A DNA stretch of 24,693 bases from assembly GCA_004554385.1 (NCBI GenBank), contig SFMO01000093.1, positions 1 through 24,693 of the forward strand, given 5' to 3'. Positions 22,998 to 24,693 of the stretch are shown here, piece after piece; the first letter of the stretch is position 1; every line of letters begins with the position of its first letter. Under the pieces are notes generated by a model. That model was not told the DNA's origin and did not search any database. It worked only from the letters and a program-made list of their open reading frames with translations. This stretch comes from Ruminococcus flavefaciens (GTDB lineage: Bacteria; Bacillota; Clostridia; Oscillospirales; Ruminococcaceae). The translations under genes were made by a program, and so were the position numbers.

Positions 22998-24693
22998 TTA
23001 CTGCTTGTTGTACGTTACCCACTGATAACGTGCTGTAAGAGGTGTCTTGCCGTCATAGTGTGCAAGCCACTCATCAACGCCTCGTCCCGGCCATGTGTTC
23101 ATCATTATCTTTCCTGCCGTCTGAGGAATATTCTGGTTAGCTGTATAGACAGGCTTTCCGTCAACATACCACGTGATGTGGTCACGCTGCCAGTCAAATC
23201 CGTATGTATGATAACCCTGTGAAGCATCGAATCCGAGATCATACATAAACTCGTGGTTGCCCTGACCGTTTGTATAGTAGTTGAACTGAACCTTTGTTGT
23301 ATCCTTGCCTAAGATCTCAATATCGATCTCGTCCCACGGGTTGTTGTCCGAAGGACCTGTATAGGTGAAGAACGAGGAAACAACGCCCTTATTCTTGATA
23401 GCCTGCATCGATGTCTCATAGTAACCGAAATGATAGAAATCATTGGTTCTGTACTCAGCACCTGCGTAGTTGTACTTGCCCGAGTTGTCTTTATTGATGC
23501 TGAGCTGAAGAGCTCCGTCCTTGAAGGCAGTCTGTGACTTATACCAGCCGCAGTCGAAGGGATCACCGTTCTCCCAGCCGTCAGAAGCGATGAAGTAACG
23601 TGAAGAACCTTTTCTGAAGTCGTCGCCCATAGTTGTGCTGGACTTCATAGCAGTACCGTAATCGATAAGTCCTGAAGCAGTCTTGTTATTCTGCTGTTGA
23701 TTATTATTCTGCTGATTGTTGTTCTGCTGATTGTTATTGTTCTGTCCCCATGGATTCTGCTGCTGATTATTGTTTCCCTGCTGCTGATTGCTGCCGCCCG
23801 ACTTGCCATTCTTGTTGTAGGTAGCCCACTGATAACGAGCAGTAAGCGGAGTATTTCCGTCATAGTGGTCGAGCCACTCATCAACTCCCCTGCCGGGCCA
23901 TGTATTCATCATTATCTTACCTGCGGTCTTGGGGATATTCTGGTTTGCAGTATAAACAGCCTTGCCGTCTACATACCATGTGATGTGATCGGGCTGCCAG
24001 TCAAATCCGTATGTATGATAACCTTCAGATGAATCAAATCCGAGATCATACATCTTCTCATGGTTGCCCTGTCCGTTTGTATAGTAGTTGAACTGAACCT
24101 TTGTGGTATCCTTGCCAAGTATCTCAATATCGATCTCGTCCCACGGATTGTTGTCTGAAGGACCTGTATAGGTGAAAAACGAGGAAACTACTCCCTTATT
24201 CTTAATTGCCTGCATTGAGGTCTCATAGTAGCCATAATGGTAGAAATCGTTAGTTCTGTACTCAGCACCTGCATAATGATACTTGCCTGAGTAGTCCTTG
24301 TCAATGGAAAGTGTCAGGCAGCCCTTATCAAGAGATGTCTGTGACTTGTACCAGCCGCAGTCAAAGGGATCGCCGTTCTCCCATCCGTCAGAAGCAATGA
24401 AATATCTTGAATTTCCGTCACGGAAGTCCTCAGCCATAGTAGCAGATGCATCCATAGCAGTACCGTAGTCCTTTACCGAACCGTTCTGCTGATTATTATT
24501 CTGCTGCTGATTATTATTGTTGTTATTGTTCTGTTCCCATGGGTTCTGCTGCTGATTGTTATTATTGTTATTGTTCTGCTCCCATGGATTCTGCTGCTTA
24601 TTGTTATTATTGTTATTGTTCTGCTCCCATGGGTTCTGCTGCTGATTGTTATTATTGTTATTGTTCTGCTCCCATGGGTTCTGCTGCTGATTG
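22998..24693 (-). CDS. GH16 beta-glucanase (lichenase) with two catalytic domains, partial
   Basis: The frame is open from the stop at 22998 to the window edge, so at least 565 residues are seen and the N-terminus, with the expected signal peptide, lies outside. In protein order there is an Asn/Gln-rich region with 15-residue repeats, GH16 domain 1 (about 24470-23825), an Asn/Gln linker (about 23806-23670), and GH16 domain 2 (about 23660-23000). Each domain carries DEIDIEILG, the GH16 catalytic motif with both glutamates, and the lichenase-type stretch DPFDCGWYKSQT. The two domains are about nine-tenths identical. The family hydrolyses beta-1,3-1,4-glucan (lichenan, cereal glucan) outside the cell. 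The protein ends right after domain 2 with no C-terminal dockerin or binding module; any such module must be N-terminal. Confidence 0.93.
   Translation of the reverse strand, partial: NQQQNPWEQNNNNNNNQQQNPWEQNNNNNNNKQQNPWEQNNNNNNNQQQNPWEQNNNNNNNQQQNNNQQNGSVKDYGTAMDASATMAEDFRDGNSRYFIASDGWENGDPFDCGWYKSQTSLDKGCLTLSIDKDYSGKYHYAGAEYRTNDFYHYGYYETSMQAIKNKGVVSSFFTYTGPSDNNPWDEIDIEILGKDTTKVQFNYYTNGQGNHEKMYDLGFDSSEGYHTYGFDWQPDHITWYVDGKAVYTANQNIPKTAGKIMMNTWPGRGVDEWLDHYDGNTPLTARYQWATYNKNGKSGGSNQQQGNNNQQQNPWGQNNNNQQNNNQQNNNQQQNNKTASGLIDYGTAMKSSTTMGDDFRKGSSRYFIASDGWENGDPFDCGWYKSQTAFKDGALQLSINKDNSGKYNYAGAEYRTNDFYHFGYYETSMQAIKNKGVVSSFFTYTGPSDNNPWDEIDIEILGKDTTKVQFNYYTNGQGNHEFMYDLGFDASQGYHTYGFDWQRDHITWYVDGKPVYTANQNIPQTAGKIMMNTWPGRGVDEWLAHYDGKTPLTARYQWVTYNKQ
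23670..23806 (-). repeat. Asn/Gln linker between the GH16 domains
   Basis: Low-complexity coding DNA built from AAT/AAC and CAG codons encodes an Asn/Gln-rich linker of about 45 residues. One NPWGQ unit in it resembles the NPWEQ core of the upstream tandem repeat, so both regions probably share an origin. Confidence 0.8.
24514..24693 (-). repeat. 45-bp tandem repeat coding for 15-residue NPWEQ units
   Basis: The CCCATGG core recurs at 24536, 24581, 24626 and 24671, an exact 45-bp period. Each unit encodes QQQNPWEQ followed by a run of Asn, with only third-base and single-residue changes (one Q to K). Four copies are visible and the array runs to the window edge. Confidence 0.9.

Noticed and set aside
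23697..24032. Hydrophobic plus-strand frame resembling a membrane protein
   Set aside because: The poly-Ile/Leu/Val run is the complement of the Asn/Gln linker codons (AAT, AAC, CAG) of the GH16 gene.
22998..24693. Two separate GH16 genes
   Set aside because: The frame is continuous through the Asn/Gln linker with no stop, start or ribosome binding site between the domains.
1..24693. tRNA and rRNA genes
   Set aside because: No cloverleaf with a conserved T-loop, and no rRNA-like stretch, was recognised on either strand by eye.

Overview
The window looks like the chromosome of a fibre-degrading, anaerobic clostridial-class Firmicute, most like Ruminococcus (R. albus/flavefaciens group). The reasons are a mixed-linkage glucanase with Asn/Gln-rich linkers, a cytoplasmic xylo-oligosaccharide pathway, AAGGAGG-type ribosome binding sites, near-consensus TTGACA-17-TATAAT promoters and an FMN-riboswitch-controlled rib operon. 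The genus is inferred from style and gene content, not from a database match.

Left end (1-3000). A zinc-ribbon/coiled-coil/membrane protein gene runs off the left edge on the minus strand. Next comes a monocistronic Mrp/NBP35-type Fe-S carrier ATPase gene with its own promoter and terminator. Right behind that promoter lies a tiny CRISPR array without cas genes (28-nt repeats, 33-nt spacers, 61-bp period, I-E-like geometry). It is followed by a TnpB-only (IS605/IS1341-type) element whose probable right end and guide-RNA hairpin face the array.

Riboflavin operon (2945-9390, plus strand). A consensus promoter drives a leader of about 340 nt. The leader carries a palindrome, a truncated copy of the FMN aptamer, a complete FMN aptamer and an intrinsic terminator. 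The gene order is ribD-ribE-lipoprotein-ribBA-membrane protein-membrane protein-ribH-HAD phosphatase, so the standard pathway genes are interleaved with three uncharacterised envelope proteins. The HAD gene overlaps ribH by one base and is a candidate for the pathway's dephosphorylation step.

Central minus-strand housekeeping cluster (13904 down to 9389). fhs, tsaE, tsaB, rpiB, a GNAT acetyltransferase gene and upp are tightly packed behind one consensus promoter and converge on the rib operon at a shared bidirectional terminator.

Xylan/xylo-oligosaccharide locus (21981 down to 13936). An AraC-type regulator (plus strand) diverges from a minus-strand operon. That operon encodes a mutarotase-fold-like protein, a cytoplasmic GH3 beta-xylosidase, xylose isomerase, a sugar-binding lipoprotein and two ABC permeases. 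Neither an ABC ATPase nor a xylulokinase gene is present here, so both must come from elsewhere. The likely sequence is import of short xylo-oligosaccharides, GH3 cleavage to xylose and isomerisation to xylulose.

Right end (22936-24693). A large secreted-type GH16 beta-glucanase gene runs off the right edge on the minus strand. It has two nearly identical catalytic domains joined and preceded by Asn/Gln-rich linkers, including a 45-bp (15-residue) tandem repeat.
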